Under the pieces are notes generated by a model, which worked only from the letters and a program-made list of their open reading frames with translations, had not been told where the DNA came from and searched no databases. Source: Gossypium raimondii (lineage: Eukaryota > Streptophyta > Magnoliopsida > Malvales > Malvaceae). Taken from it: 64,000 bases of DNA. Below are positions 35,656 to 45,622 of this stretch, piece after piece. The stretch lies in contig NC_068569.1 in the NCBI RefSeq assembly GCF_025698545.1, forward strand, positions 9,486,001-9,550,000. The letters run 5' to 3'. The stretch's first letter is position 1. Every line of letters starts with the position of its first letter. The position numbers and the translations under genes are program-made.

Positions 35656-38600
35656 AGAGAAGCACTGAAAGCGAATCTAAGGATGGCAAATTTATTAGTG
35701 GTGCAGCGTAGGCATGCATGCATGCCTGTATTTGAAACACACCCGTATTAAAATCTTGATTTCCAAATTCCAAAACAGACCATAATGTTGTGAAGTTCAA
35801 GGCGGTTTCTTTTATTGCACGCGAAAGAAAAGTCAAGTAAACCATACTTGTAATCAACACTAGTGTAAAATGACACCTCACTTTCATGCATTCTTATATA
35901 TAGAGAGAAATAATAAGCGAGGAGACGGGAAACAGGAAGCAGAAATGAAAGCAAGCAGCTTAGTGGTTTTGGTAGTGTTAGCTTTGCTTTTGTTCACCCA
36001 AATTGCAACAGAGGCCAGGTCACATTCCCACCATAGAGGACAACAACAACAACTCAGAAGAAGAAGAAGCGGCGGCGGTGGAAGAACATCTTCAAACTGT
36101 GACCCATTGTTTCAGTTCCTGTTTGGAACCTGCGGTCAATGGCCTTTCTCAACATCTCCCTCTCCCGACAATCCTTTTCTTCCTAGAAGGCCTCCCCCTC
36201 CTTTAATATCTCCACCGTTGCCTCCGCCTTTACCACCTCCTGCTCAACCAATTGTTCAACCATCCCCTCCCCCATTACTCCCATCCCCACCACCTGTTGT
36301 CTCTGCTCCACCACCTTCATCACCACCCCCCTCCCCTCCACCTCAATCCCCACCACCACCACCTCCACCATTAGTGCCTTCACCACCACCACCATCAATC
36401 CCACCACCATCGCTAATCCCACCACCACCGCTAGTTTTTTCACCTCCTCCGCCTGATGTTATTCCCTCGCCAGTATTCCCATGGCTAAGTCCTCCAGACA
36501 CCCCATCCCTTCCAGATCTCTCACCACCACCAAACGTTTTCCTTCCACCGCCAGAGGAAATTACACCCCCACAACCTGAGTTGACACCAGCACCACCTCT
36601 AATCCCTGCATTTTCTCCACCGGCTGATGAATTTACACCAGTTCAGCCCATATTTGCTCCTCCAACCAACCCGAACTTACCACCAGGCGATGAATTTACA
36701 CCAACAACGCCATTTCTGCCCATATTCGCTCCACCAACAGATGAGTTTCAACCAGCACCGCCATTTATGCCTATAGTTTTTCCACCGCCAGCACAAGATC
36801 TGCCGCCTGATGTGACTATCCCGGCACCTCTAGTCCCCATATTTTCTTCACCACCTGACCCTCCACGACTTCCATTGTTACCACCAGAACAGCCCTTTAC
36901 AGATGCACCACCCATTGATTCAACTGGTCCACCAAATGTCTTTCTGCCACCACAGGTGGTTCCCACAATCCCTGAGATTCCTCAGCAGCCGCTTCCATTT
37001 TCATCGACTCCAGCAGCACCAGATACGGGTTTCGTTGATCCAGTGCAGCCAATGTTGTCGCCTCCACAATCTTTCTTGCCACCGTTCCAGCTTCCCTCAT
37101 CGTTTGATTCGCCACCTTTTAAAAATTAAACTTCCGTCTTATATTACACGGCATTAAATATATGTTTTTAGAATAAGGAGAAGGTAGTTGATGGATGCTT
37201 TTCCCTTGTTGAAAAGTTTGACTTGTTTTTATTAGGTTTGCTTTATGCATAGTTTTTCCTGTTTCATGTATAATATTTTGTTTACGTTCAATGGATATAG
37301 CAATGCACGGAAAGTTTGATTTAAAGAAGGAAGAACATGAAATCAAGTCCAAGACCTAATAAATTGGTCTAATTTTGTTGAACTAGCTAGTTGTATATTT
37401 TATAATTCAACATTAAATTTAATTTATATATTCAGATTGATTATTTCATTGAAAAGTTCAGTTGAATGGTTTGATCTGATTTTTAATTGATAAATCATCC
37501 ATCCTTACTAGATTATTTTTAGAAAAATTGACTTGATTATTTATAGAAAATTGATGAAAATAAATTAGGTTTTAGTCAAGGTGGGAGATAATGTCTTAAG
37601 TTCTAAGTTTTATGAGCATTTATTCTAGGTTTAAAAATCATGAACTTTCTATAAAATTAAAAATTTTAACTATTTACCAACTAAGCTTATGTCATTAATT
37701 TAGTTAAGTACTTAAAAATAGTATCAATTAATTAAATTGATTTGATCTCATTGAGTCTTAGCTCATTTGACATCGAAATTGTTACTTGTACCAACTTAAT
37801 TTTTAGTGGTGTCGAAAAAGCTCATTTTTGGAGCTGAATTGCTAAATGAGATGGTTAAGTTTGAAAGTGAAAATTCATGTGTCGTTACAATAGTGATAGA
37901 TTAAATTATTTAGTAAAATTAGAATGAGTTGATTGATAATTATAGTATCGGGATTAAATTGCAAACTGACAAAAATGAATAAAAATTGAATAAAAGAATA
38001 ATGGAGGATTAATGTGACAAATAAAACATGGTGATAAAAACAATTTAACCAATGTTTTATTAGCAAAGGAGAAAAGGATTTTGGTTCTTCATGCTTTTGC
38101 CGATACAAAATTAACAATCTAGGTGAGTTTTTCCTTTCAAACTTTTGTAGATTTTGCACGTGCGAATCCTACTCTAGCCGACTCATTAATTCATTTTTAC
38201 TATTATGTAATTTAGTTTAAGATATCATTGTTGAAACTAAGGTGAAATAGAAGTTGAATATCATGGATTATAGAGAATTATGTGGGTTAGATTAAGATTT
38301 GGTAAGTTAAATAATAAAAATGTTGAACTTAGCTAGAAATTTAGTTAAAATTAATAATAGGGATCAAACTGTTAAAAAGATTATGTTATGAATTGAAAGC
38401 TTGAGGTCCTTGTATTTTATTTATTGAGTCAAATCTAAATTCAATTGGATAGATTGTGTGATATAAACGTTTCGAGTCTTAGAGGAGTAAAGGACTAAAT
38501 TGAATTAAATGCATTCATGTTTGATTTCATTGAACTATGTTGAATTACGAGATTAACGATGTGCCCGTAATTGTATTATCAAATGTAGCCAAAGATGATG

Positions 38601-38955
38601 TCGGAACATCAAAGGCGAAGGGAAAGGAAAAGATGAATGTTGTATAGCTTTTGTGATGTGTGCTTCTATAATTCAATTTCAATTTACTTTTGTAAATTAA
38701 TTAGTCATTATAATCAATATGACTATGCATCAAGGTAATTGTATATTTCTCTTATGAATATTTTTGAATAATAGATACGATTGGTGATATTTGAAATAAA
38801 TAATGAATTGTTTTGGATGTGATTATGAATATTTGAACATTGATATTATAATGATATATATTACAATGAAGATTATGATGTTAATGTCCCATTAAATGAT
38901 GTTAGACGTACTTCTAGTATAGTTGGCATGCCATAGGGTCACCATTATAGTGATT
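35656..38955 (+). repeat. Tandem duplication, unit 2 (3300 bp) with proline-rich gene
   Basis: Second copy of the 32361-35655 unit. Its right edge runs on without a break into the remaining LTR-like sequence, so unit 2 keeps the original downstream context. The left edge of unit 1 keeps the original upstream context. There is little homology at the breakpoints. Confidence 0.9.
35945..37129 (+). CDS. Secreted proline-rich (extensin-like) cell-wall protein, copy 2
   Basis: Encodes the same 394-aa protein as 32649-33833. One extra G in the 5' leader (about 35930) opens the frame upstream to 35870, but the signal peptide and the TATA box at 35895-35903 fix the start at 35945. The promoter is copied only from ~290 bp upstream of the ATG, because the duplication begins at 35656. 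Copy 2 therefore lacks the more distant upstream DNA of copy 1 and sits next to LTR-like sequence; expression could differ. Confidence 0.85.
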   Translation: MKASSLVVLVVLALLLFTQIATEARSHSHHRGQQQQLRRRRSGGGGRTSSNCDPLFQFLFGTCGQWPFSTSPSPDNPFLPRRPPPPLISPPLPPPLPPPAQPIVQPSPPPLLPSPPPVVSAPPPSSPPPSPPPQSPPPPPPPLVPSPPPPSIPPPSLIPPPPLVFSPPPPDVIPSPVFPWLSPPDTPSLPDLSPPPNVFLPPPEEITPPQPELTPAPPLIPAFSPPADEFTPVQPIFAPPTNPNLPPGDEFTPTTPFLPIFAPPTDEFQPAPPFMPIVFPPPAQDLPPDVTIPAPLVPIFSSPPDPPRLPLLPPEQPFTDAPPIDSTGPPNVFLPPQVVPTIPEIPQQPLPFSSTPAAPDTGFVDPVQPMLSPPQSFLPPFQLPSSFDSPPFKN

Positions 38956-40347
38956 TGCTAACCATCGTCGCTAGGCAACCCGAGATGGTAGAATAATCAC
39001 ATATTAAAACTCATCATTGATGGGCAACCAGGGATGACAGAATAAAATAGTCCTAATTTTAAAGGGACGTGGACTTATTCGATATATATAGATCCAAGTA
39101 TTCATTCTATTGTCAATCGTCGAATAATAGGGGCCAAAACGAATAATCACGAGAATTGATAATGAAATGTGAATTTAATAAGAAAGTTGGAAAAATGATA
39201 TGTTGAGTTAAAGTAGTAAATATTAATGTAATTGATACTTGTTATATATAATTACTTTAGTTTATTCTTAATAAAATATATTTGAATTATATTAGTAGCA
39301 CTAAGTATTCAATACTCAACGTACAATTTTGTTTATTTATGTGTGCAGGTCTTGGACGAGGTTTTCTGTAAGTTGAAATTTCAAAGCATTCATTCTCAAC
39401 AACTCATCTCAAGAATAATTTTGCTACCTCTTTTGTATGTATATACGTGTTTAAGTTGGAATGACATGTACCTAGGTTGTTTTAGTCATGTTGTTTAAAT
39501 TGCCATTTTGGTATATTGATATTTGGTCTATGAAGTTTTATAAGTTGAATTTTAATCTTTAATTATTAGATAACTATACTAGTTTATATAAGTTTGATTA
39601 TGAGAAATAGATGGTTAAATGTTGGTGCAGTGGTGATTATGATTTGATGATGTTTGATTATGTTTATATATGTTAGATTGATGGTGTTACTTTGATTTGA
39701 AGATTAGGTACACTTAAGGTGCCATTTGGTTTAGTTTGGACCCTTGAAATGTGCATTTAGGACAAATTTTATCATTGTGTCTCGTAACCATAGGAACAAA
39801 ATTTACTTTATATTTTGACATTCATGCTCAGTGTCTCGAGACTAGAAAATTCTATTTAAGTCTCGAGATAAGCGGTATTCGTCTCGAGACAAGTAAACTT
39901 TGAAGCTAAATTAGTTTTGCCTTGATCCCAAGTCTTGAGATAAGAACCTTTTGTCTCGAGACATTCAAACATTAAAGCTAAATTAAGAAAATAGGGGAGA
40001 CTAGTCTCAAGACCTAACCTCGAGACACCACCTCTAGTGTCTTGAGACATGTTGACATCAAAGCAAAAGTACCTAAAATAAGATAAGGCCTTTTTCTAGA
40101 GACAAAATATTGAAATTTGATAGTCAAGTTTGGATTTGAGTCTTAAATCTATGAATGATGATAATTTAAATCCTAAAGACTATGAATGCATATGTGTGTG
40201 GGTATGATTGATGATTTAAATTGGTTTGAATGATAATTATGATTTAAATTTTGTGATTATATAAATGAGATAGCTTGAGGTGCTTCGGTAACATAATTTA
40301 ACATCATGTATTTGGGTCCTACAATCAGGTTAGATCTGGGATTTTAC
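37800..40347 (+). mobile_element. Decayed long LTR-like sequence (Gypsy type)
   Basis: The stretch carries LTR hallmarks: a 20-bp block TATAGTTGGCATGCCATAGG (38918-38937) shared with both solo LTRs. Its downstream end reads TGAGGTGCTTCGGTAACA and then ATTTTACA, like Tekay-type LTR ends. Its left part is duplicated in unit 1 (~34503-35655). Start and target duplication were not found, and overall similarity to solo LTRs 1 and 2 is low, so it is another family or very old. Confidence 0.45.
39833..40050. repeat. Cluster of GTCTCGAGAC palindromes
   Basis: The 10-bp palindrome GTCTCGAGAC occurs perfectly at 39833-39842, 39881-39890 and 39953-39962. There are about five near matches (TCTCGAGATA, TCTTGAGAT, TCTCAAGAC, CCTCGAGACA, TCTTGAGACA). 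The spacing is irregular (20-70 bp). It lies inside LTR-like sequence and may be a regulatory array or worn minisatellite. Confidence 0.65.
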
Positions 40348-41401
40348 ATTGACAATGCAGGAGGATGCGGGTTTGAGCGTGTTCAAACGTGTTTTCCTCC
40401 TATTTAAATATTAGATAGGGATTATAAATAATTTTAGACATTATATAAAAAAAAGTCATCTTACATTTTGACATAACATTTGGCTAGTAAGCGTTTCTTT
40501 AATTATCGATCTTTATTTTGTAAACATTTTTACATTTTCTTTTATCAAATTTATCACTTCTTTTTATGACATCTTATATATTAGATAGATATATTGTATA
40601 TTTTAAAATTATAAAACACAATAATTCAACTCAATACATCAATAAAAAAAATAAAATTAATATTACAAATATTACATTAACCAAATTCAAAACTTATCTA
40701 TGATAATTTTTTAACAAAAATAACATGTAGCAATAAAATAAAAAAGATTTCGTGTTGTGGACTGAATATTAGTTAAATTGATGTTTATATTGTTGTGAGT
40801 GTAAAATGAGGTGGTTCGCATGTATCTTCCTATCCAAAAAGCAGGATAAATTATAAAAATATTTTTAGGGCCACGCCACTATTCCTATCCCACTTGTTCG
40901 TGTTTCGGCCTAAATGGAGCCATGGTAACCATTAGTTCAAAAAACAATTCAAATGAGAAGGAATTGAGTTGTAGGTTTTGAAGTATTAACAAAAGTTTAA
41001 TCACTGTTTCCTTTGGCTCCTACCATTGAAGAGACATTCATTTTTTTATTAAACGAATTCAAAAAGAATTATTATTTGTTAAAAAAATTGTTGATTTAAT
41101 AACTCTGCATTAGGGAGAAGAAGATGGGTGAATGGAGCCTTGCAAATTTAAAAAGAAAGAAAAAGAAGAAGAAATGGTTTGGATCTCATTTTGTTTAAAT
41201 TTAAGTGGGTATAAAGTAATGGACGGTTATGGTGAATGGGCAATAAGGTTAAAATTCAAAGTGATTTATTTATGGATTTGTGATTTATGTATAGTAAAAC
41301 TACTGTATCCATATTTTTTATAATTAAATGTAGAATTTGAGATCAATTTTTAATTTCCTGTGGCTGGCCTCGCATTCAGTTTCTTCCCCACTAAATCGAG
41401 A
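40348..41401. other. Intergenic spacer and F-box/LRR promoter
   Basis: AT-rich. No coding signal apart from an unconvincing 63-codon frame at 41132-41323. The sequence before 41402 contains no intron signals that would add an upstream exon. Confidence 0.45.
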
Positions 41402-43120
41402 ATGGAATTACCAGAAGAATGTTGGGAATCAATATTCAGTTTCTTAGAACACCATCGCTACTTCGAGCCTCTTTCTTTAGTCTGCAAAAGATTTCTTTCC
41501 ATCACCAATCATCTCCGCCGCAGTCTCACCATCACCGACCCTACCCTTGAATCCCTCCCTCATCTCCTCCTCCGCTTCCCCAATCTCACCACCATCGCTT
41601 TTCGTGATTTTCACGGCAATCTCGATTCCGTTCTTTCCCTCATTTCTCAGTCTGGGTTGCCCTTGACCTCCCTCGACGTCTCCTGCCACAAGTGTTTCCC
41701 TTTACTGGGTTTGAAATGCTTGGCTTCCAAAATTAGGATTTTGACGGAATTGAATTGCTCCAACATTGGGTCTTTGAAAGACTCTGATTTGATTGAGATC
41801 GGGAATTGTTTCCCTTCTCTTGAAGTGGTTGACATTAGCTACCCTGACCATGGATGTGGGTTTTCCCCTAATGGGTCATTGGATTCCAAGAGCTTTTCGG
41901 GTTTGGTTACAGATTATGGGATCCTCGGTTTGGCCTCGTCGCTCACGAGACTGCGCAAGATTGATCTTTCCGGTAATACCTTTATAACCGATCAAGCTCT
42001 TGTTAGTTTATCCTCCAATTGTATGTTTTTGACTGAAATTGGGATTCGTGATTGCGATTTCATTACCCAGAACGGGATTGCTTTGGCTATTCGTAAAACT
42101 GGTAATTTGAAGTCGATTTTCATGAACGGAATTGGAATTCCTTCTATAGATGTATGTTTTCTGGATTCCTTTTCCTATGCCAGAAGCTTATGCGAGCTTG
42201 ATCTCTCCAATTCGTTTATATCCGATGAATTGTTGTGTTTAGTAGCTGAGGCAAACCTTCCGTTAAACAAGCTTGTTCTCTCTCGTTGCTTTTGCTTCAC
42301 ATTTGATGGGATTTATTTTCTCTTGTCCAAGTACCAGTTCCTTGCATACTTGGATCTTGAAGGAGCAAATTTTCTCAATGACGAGTCCATAATAGAATTA
42401 GCCAAGTTTTTTGGTAATTTAACCTTTATAAACCTTAGTTTATGCTCTAAGCTTACCAATTCAACCTTGTTCAATCTTACGGGAAACTGTCCATTGCTAA
42501 CAATTATCAATATGGAGAGAACAAACCTAGGGGTGGAAGCATTTCCAGCTGAAATCGTGGTGAATCCTCGAGTCAAGTCGTTACATTTGGGTTGGAATAA
42601 CAATTTGAATGATGAATGCATGAAAATGGCTTCCTATGTTTGCCCCAATCTAGAAGTACTCGACGTTACCTACTGCTCGGGTATTACGGAAGAGGGCATC
42701 TTGGAAGTTTTGAAGAGTTGTGTGCAGATTAGGTGTTTAGAGATCAGTAGATGCCAGGGCGTTAATAATCTTGAATTGGACTTTGAACTTCCTAAACTAG
42801 AGGTTTTGCTGGCAGAGGGGTTGGCAATTAACGATGAGGCATTGGCTTCAATCGGGAAGCGATGTGGGCGCCTATCCCGTCTGAATCTGGAAGGTTGCTT
42901 GAATGTGACTGCCAGAGGAGTTGAAGGCGTGATTGTGAACTGCAAAGCATTGAAAGAGATGAACTTGAGATGGTGTAACAATGTGAGTGTAGACATTGTA
43001 GCTTGGATGGTGCTTTCAAGGCCATCTTTGAGGAAGATTACCCTGCCATGTGGTTCTGTTCCTACTGCAAACCAGAGGAATTTTTTCCTGCGCCATGGAT
43101 GTTTAGTTTGTCAAGGCTAG
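41402..43120 (+). CDS. F-box/LRR-repeat protein (RNI-like)
   Basis: An intronless 572-aa frame. Residues 1-45 form an F-box (MELPEECWESIFSFL, then LSLVCKRFL), the part that binds SKP1 in an SCF ubiquitin ligase. The rest is a run of about 18 cysteine-containing leucine-rich repeats (patterns such as LTELNCSNIGSLKDSDL, LEVLDVTYCSGITEEGI and LSRLNLEGCLNVTARGV) that would fold as a curved substrate-binding solenoid. The start is ATG 41402; the open frame reaches 41360, but only by using GTG. By memory it resembles the Arabidopsis RNI-like genes At1g80570/At1g80630. The substrate is unknown. Neighbours are the duplicated proline-rich genes and an ERF gene. Confidence 0.93.
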   Translation: MELPEECWESIFSFLEHHRYFEPLSLVCKRFLSITNHLRRSLTITDPTLESLPHLLLRFPNLTTIAFRDFHGNLDSVLSLISQSGLPLTSLDVSCHKCFPLLGLKCLASKIRILTELNCSNIGSLKDSDLIEIGNCFPSLEVVDISYPDHGCGFSPNGSLDSKSFSGLVTDYGILGLASSLTRLRKIDLSGNTFITDQALVSLSSNCMFLTEIGIRDCDFITQNGIALAIRKTGNLKSIFMNGIGIPSIDVCFLDSFSYARSLCELDLSNSFISDELLCLVAEANLPLNKLVLSRCFCFTFDGIYFLLSKYQFLAYLDLEGANFLNDESIIELAKFFGNLTFINLSLCSKLTNSTLFNLTGNCPLLTIINMERTNLGVEAFPAEIVVNPRVKSLHLGWNNNLNDECMKMASYVCPNLEVLDVTYCSGITEEGILEVLKSCVQIRCLEISRCQGVNNLELDFELPKLEVLLAEGLAINDEALASIGKRCGRLSRLNLEGCLNVTARGVEGVIVNCKALKEMNLRWCNNVSVDIVAWMVLSRPSLRKITLPCGSVPTANQRNFFLRHGCLVCQG

Positions 43121-44704
43121 CAGCTTTTCGACACACTCCATTTAAGTTCAGATTTGTGCACAGTTAACATGACGAAACAATGTGATGACTAGAATTGCAT
43201 CTCATATGAACTAGTCATTTTCTATTTCCGTGTACTTTCTACTGCGTTGCAACTCAACCTAATTGTTTGATACTTTGCATATAAAATATGTTGCTATGAT
43301 ACGTATGTTATAATATATTCATTTCGTTTAAGACTCTGTTTCATTTTATTTGTTTGATTGTTAGTTTGTATATAATATACTCCAAATTCTCCACCTCATC
43401 TGATTGCCAACACTTTCCACTCCCCACAACTATCCTTACATCCAAAAATATTTTTTTACTGATTGTAATTTAACCATTATTAACACTCGGTCCTAGTGAT
43501 ACAATAGCTGAATCTCTCATTAACTCATGGAAATTGAGCTGGCTATAGATGGATGAAACCAGCTGTGAAAGCAAAGATACATATAATATCCTGAAAATCT
43601 CTCTCTCGAGTTTCACCCACGGCTTTCCAGGTCGATTTGAAAGGAAATTAGCCCTTTTTGAGTTTTTTCCCGTATGCTTATGTAAGCTACTGCTAATTAA
43701 CAATGATGATACCCATCTTTTCATTCTTTCAGTCTAAACTAGGTTTATAGTCTGGCTAATAGGTTTAGTGAATCTGAATTAACCCTCTTACAATTGAATT
43801 TGATTTTTATACTTTTCATTATATATATTTATTTCAATTAAGCAAAACTAACTATTTATTTTAATGTATGATATTTCAGAAATTATAAATTATTTACACA
43901 GGTAAGTCAAAATTACATTTTAATTGTTATTATATTCTTTATGTCCAGTTATCATTTTTTAGAAACCTCATACGAGTTATTATCAATTAAATGAACACGT
44001 GAATTAGCTAGTAGAAGTGTTATTTTCTTTTTGTAATAATTGCACACAGATCATTACAAGGCAAAGACATGAAGACGAGATTAATAGAGTTTCCTGGTCG
44101 AAGGTTTAGAGAGCGGCAGATGATTCGCTTAAAATGTGTATTGTTCACTAAAACACTGTAACATCGAATTTGCTTTAAAAAGGTACTACTACTACGCCAA
44201 CAACAGAGAATTATTCTTGGGAGTTTAAACATACACAACCAGAACTCCTAGTAGAAGATTCATGTCATCATGCAATAATAAACCATTACCACTCATCTTC
44301 GTTTCGAGGACATTCCACTGGTTTTGCTTCCAGCGTACCGTCACCATCACTTTCACTTCCAGTTCAACACAAGAGAAACCCACCCCGAGCACCAAAAAAC
44401 CATTAAGATGAAGCTTTCATAGCAGAACAGATTACGACTATATTGTCAGATTCTTTCTATATCTTCATATATATATATATATATATATATCTTCCTAGAT
44501 TTCAACTTACAACCCTGAAAAAGCCCAGATAGGTACTTTGCTTCAATGCACCATGCAAAAGGAAAACATAAAAAAGCATCTTGGCACGCACCATCATTAG
44601 TTTCGGTTACAAGTCTCTAGAAAGAAACAAAGGATTAAAGTAAATTTTTAGAAACTGCTAATAGGGAGGAACTGGCATTGGCCGTCATATTAAACCAGCA
44701 TTCT
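43121..44704. other. Intergenic spacer, converging 3' ends
   Basis: Lies between the 3' ends of the F-box/LRR gene (+) and the ERF gene (-). A TA microsatellite sits at 44468-44490. The last few hundred bases are probably ERF 3' UTR. No gene was seen. Confidence 0.5.
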
Positions 44705-45544
44705 TTACTTATTTGACGTAGTAGCCTTGCTAGTAGTAAGTACCAAGCCCGACTTCCCTTTCCCTTCATTGCCACCAAAACTACTATCAGAACTGAAGAG
44801 CTGATCCACGGAGGTCACCACTGCGCATTTCCTCACTGTTTTAGCTTTACCTTTAACCTTCTTTGCCTCTGAAGATGAAGACGAGGTGGAGGGTGATGCC
44901 AGAGCTGGCAAAACCGATGGAATTTCGAAGTTGGTCTTGGCTTTCGACCCCCTCAGCCGCCTCGCCGCCGCATCATACGCACGTGCAGCCTCCTCTGCCG
45001 TGTCGAACGTGCCTAGCCAGTGCCTGCACCGTCCAACACGATCGCGTATCTCCGCCGACCATCTTCCCCACGGCCTCTTCCTCACACCCCTGTAGCTTTT
45101 CTGCACTGAAACACTACTACCGAGGTCTCTCTTGTTCGCCCCGAAACGTTGCGACACCGAAATGAAACCTGGCCTATCGCCATCGCTGCTACGGTTGGAT
45201 GTAGTGGGGTTGGCCTTGTTACCGAAGAGAACGTGCTGGCCAACCACCACGGCTATCCCATCGAGAACTGGCGGCATTTCTGGACCGGATTCGATCGTGG
45301 TTTCAACTGCATTTTCACGATTCTTATCAAAGCCATCAAGTGACAAAACACCAGCGAATTCAGTGCAAACGGGTGGATAGTTTCGCTTGTAAAAATAGGT
45401 CGGGGCTATCATTGAGGAACAAGAAGGGAATTGTGAGGAACCCGCGGGGCGATCGCATGGCCAAGACGCTTCAGACGTCTGTGGCGTATCGAAGAACGGA
45501 ACGGCTTGCAAAGAACGGAAATCTACCATCGCGGGGCTTTGCAT
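44705..45544 (-). CDS. AP2/ERF transcription factor
   Basis: A 279-aa single-exon protein with one AP2 domain at residues ~151-208 ([18 protein letters not shown] ... [19 protein letters not shown] ... TNFEIP). The Ala and Asp at the two class-defining sheet positions (SAEIRD, GTFD) place it in the ERF and not the DREB group, so a GCC-box-like target is expected. The N-terminal half is unconserved; the C-terminus is Ser/Lys-rich. No EAR motif is obvious. The frame is open to ATG 45613, but a TATA box at 45612-45618 overlaps that codon. Transcription should begin near 45585, so I start at ATG 45544 (MQSPAMVDF); ATG 45529 is also possible. By memory Arabidopsis At1g80580 is a similar ERF in a similar neighbourhood. 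Confidence 0.9.
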   Translation of the reverse strand: MQSPAMVDFRSLQAVPFFDTPQTSEASWPCDRPAGSSQFPSCSSMIAPTYFYKRNYPPVCTEFAGVLSLDGFDKNRENAVETTIESGPEMPPVLDGIAVVVGQHVLFGNKANPTTSNRSSDGDRPGFISVSQRFGANKRDLGSSVSVQKSYRGVRKRPWGRWSAEIRDRVGRCRHWLGTFDTAEEAARAYDAAARRLRGSKAKTNFEIPSVLPALASPSTSSSSSEAKKVKGKAKTVRKCAVVTSVDQLFSSDSSFGGNEGKGKSGLVLTTSKATTSNK

Positions 45545-45611
45545 TGGAAGAGGTGGAGTAAATGAGCAGACAGATATGTAGAGTTCGATAGGTGTGCGTA
45601 ACATTAAGTAC

Positions 45612-45618
45612 ATTTATA
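45612..45618 (-). promoter_or_regulatory. TATA box of the ERF gene
   Basis: TATAAAT on the minus strand, within CTATAAATG, about 70 nt upstream of the chosen start. It rules against the two most upstream in-frame ATGs. Confidence 0.6.
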
Positions 45619-45622
45619 GAGG

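Noticed and set aside
41360-41401. Upstream extension of the F-box/LRR protein
   Set aside because: It needs a GTG start; the ATG at 41402 directly begins the F-box, as usual for the family.
45545-45613. Longer N-terminus of the ERF protein (ATG 45613 or 45604)
   Set aside because: The TATA box at 45612-45618 overlaps this region, so these codons should lie upstream of the transcript start.
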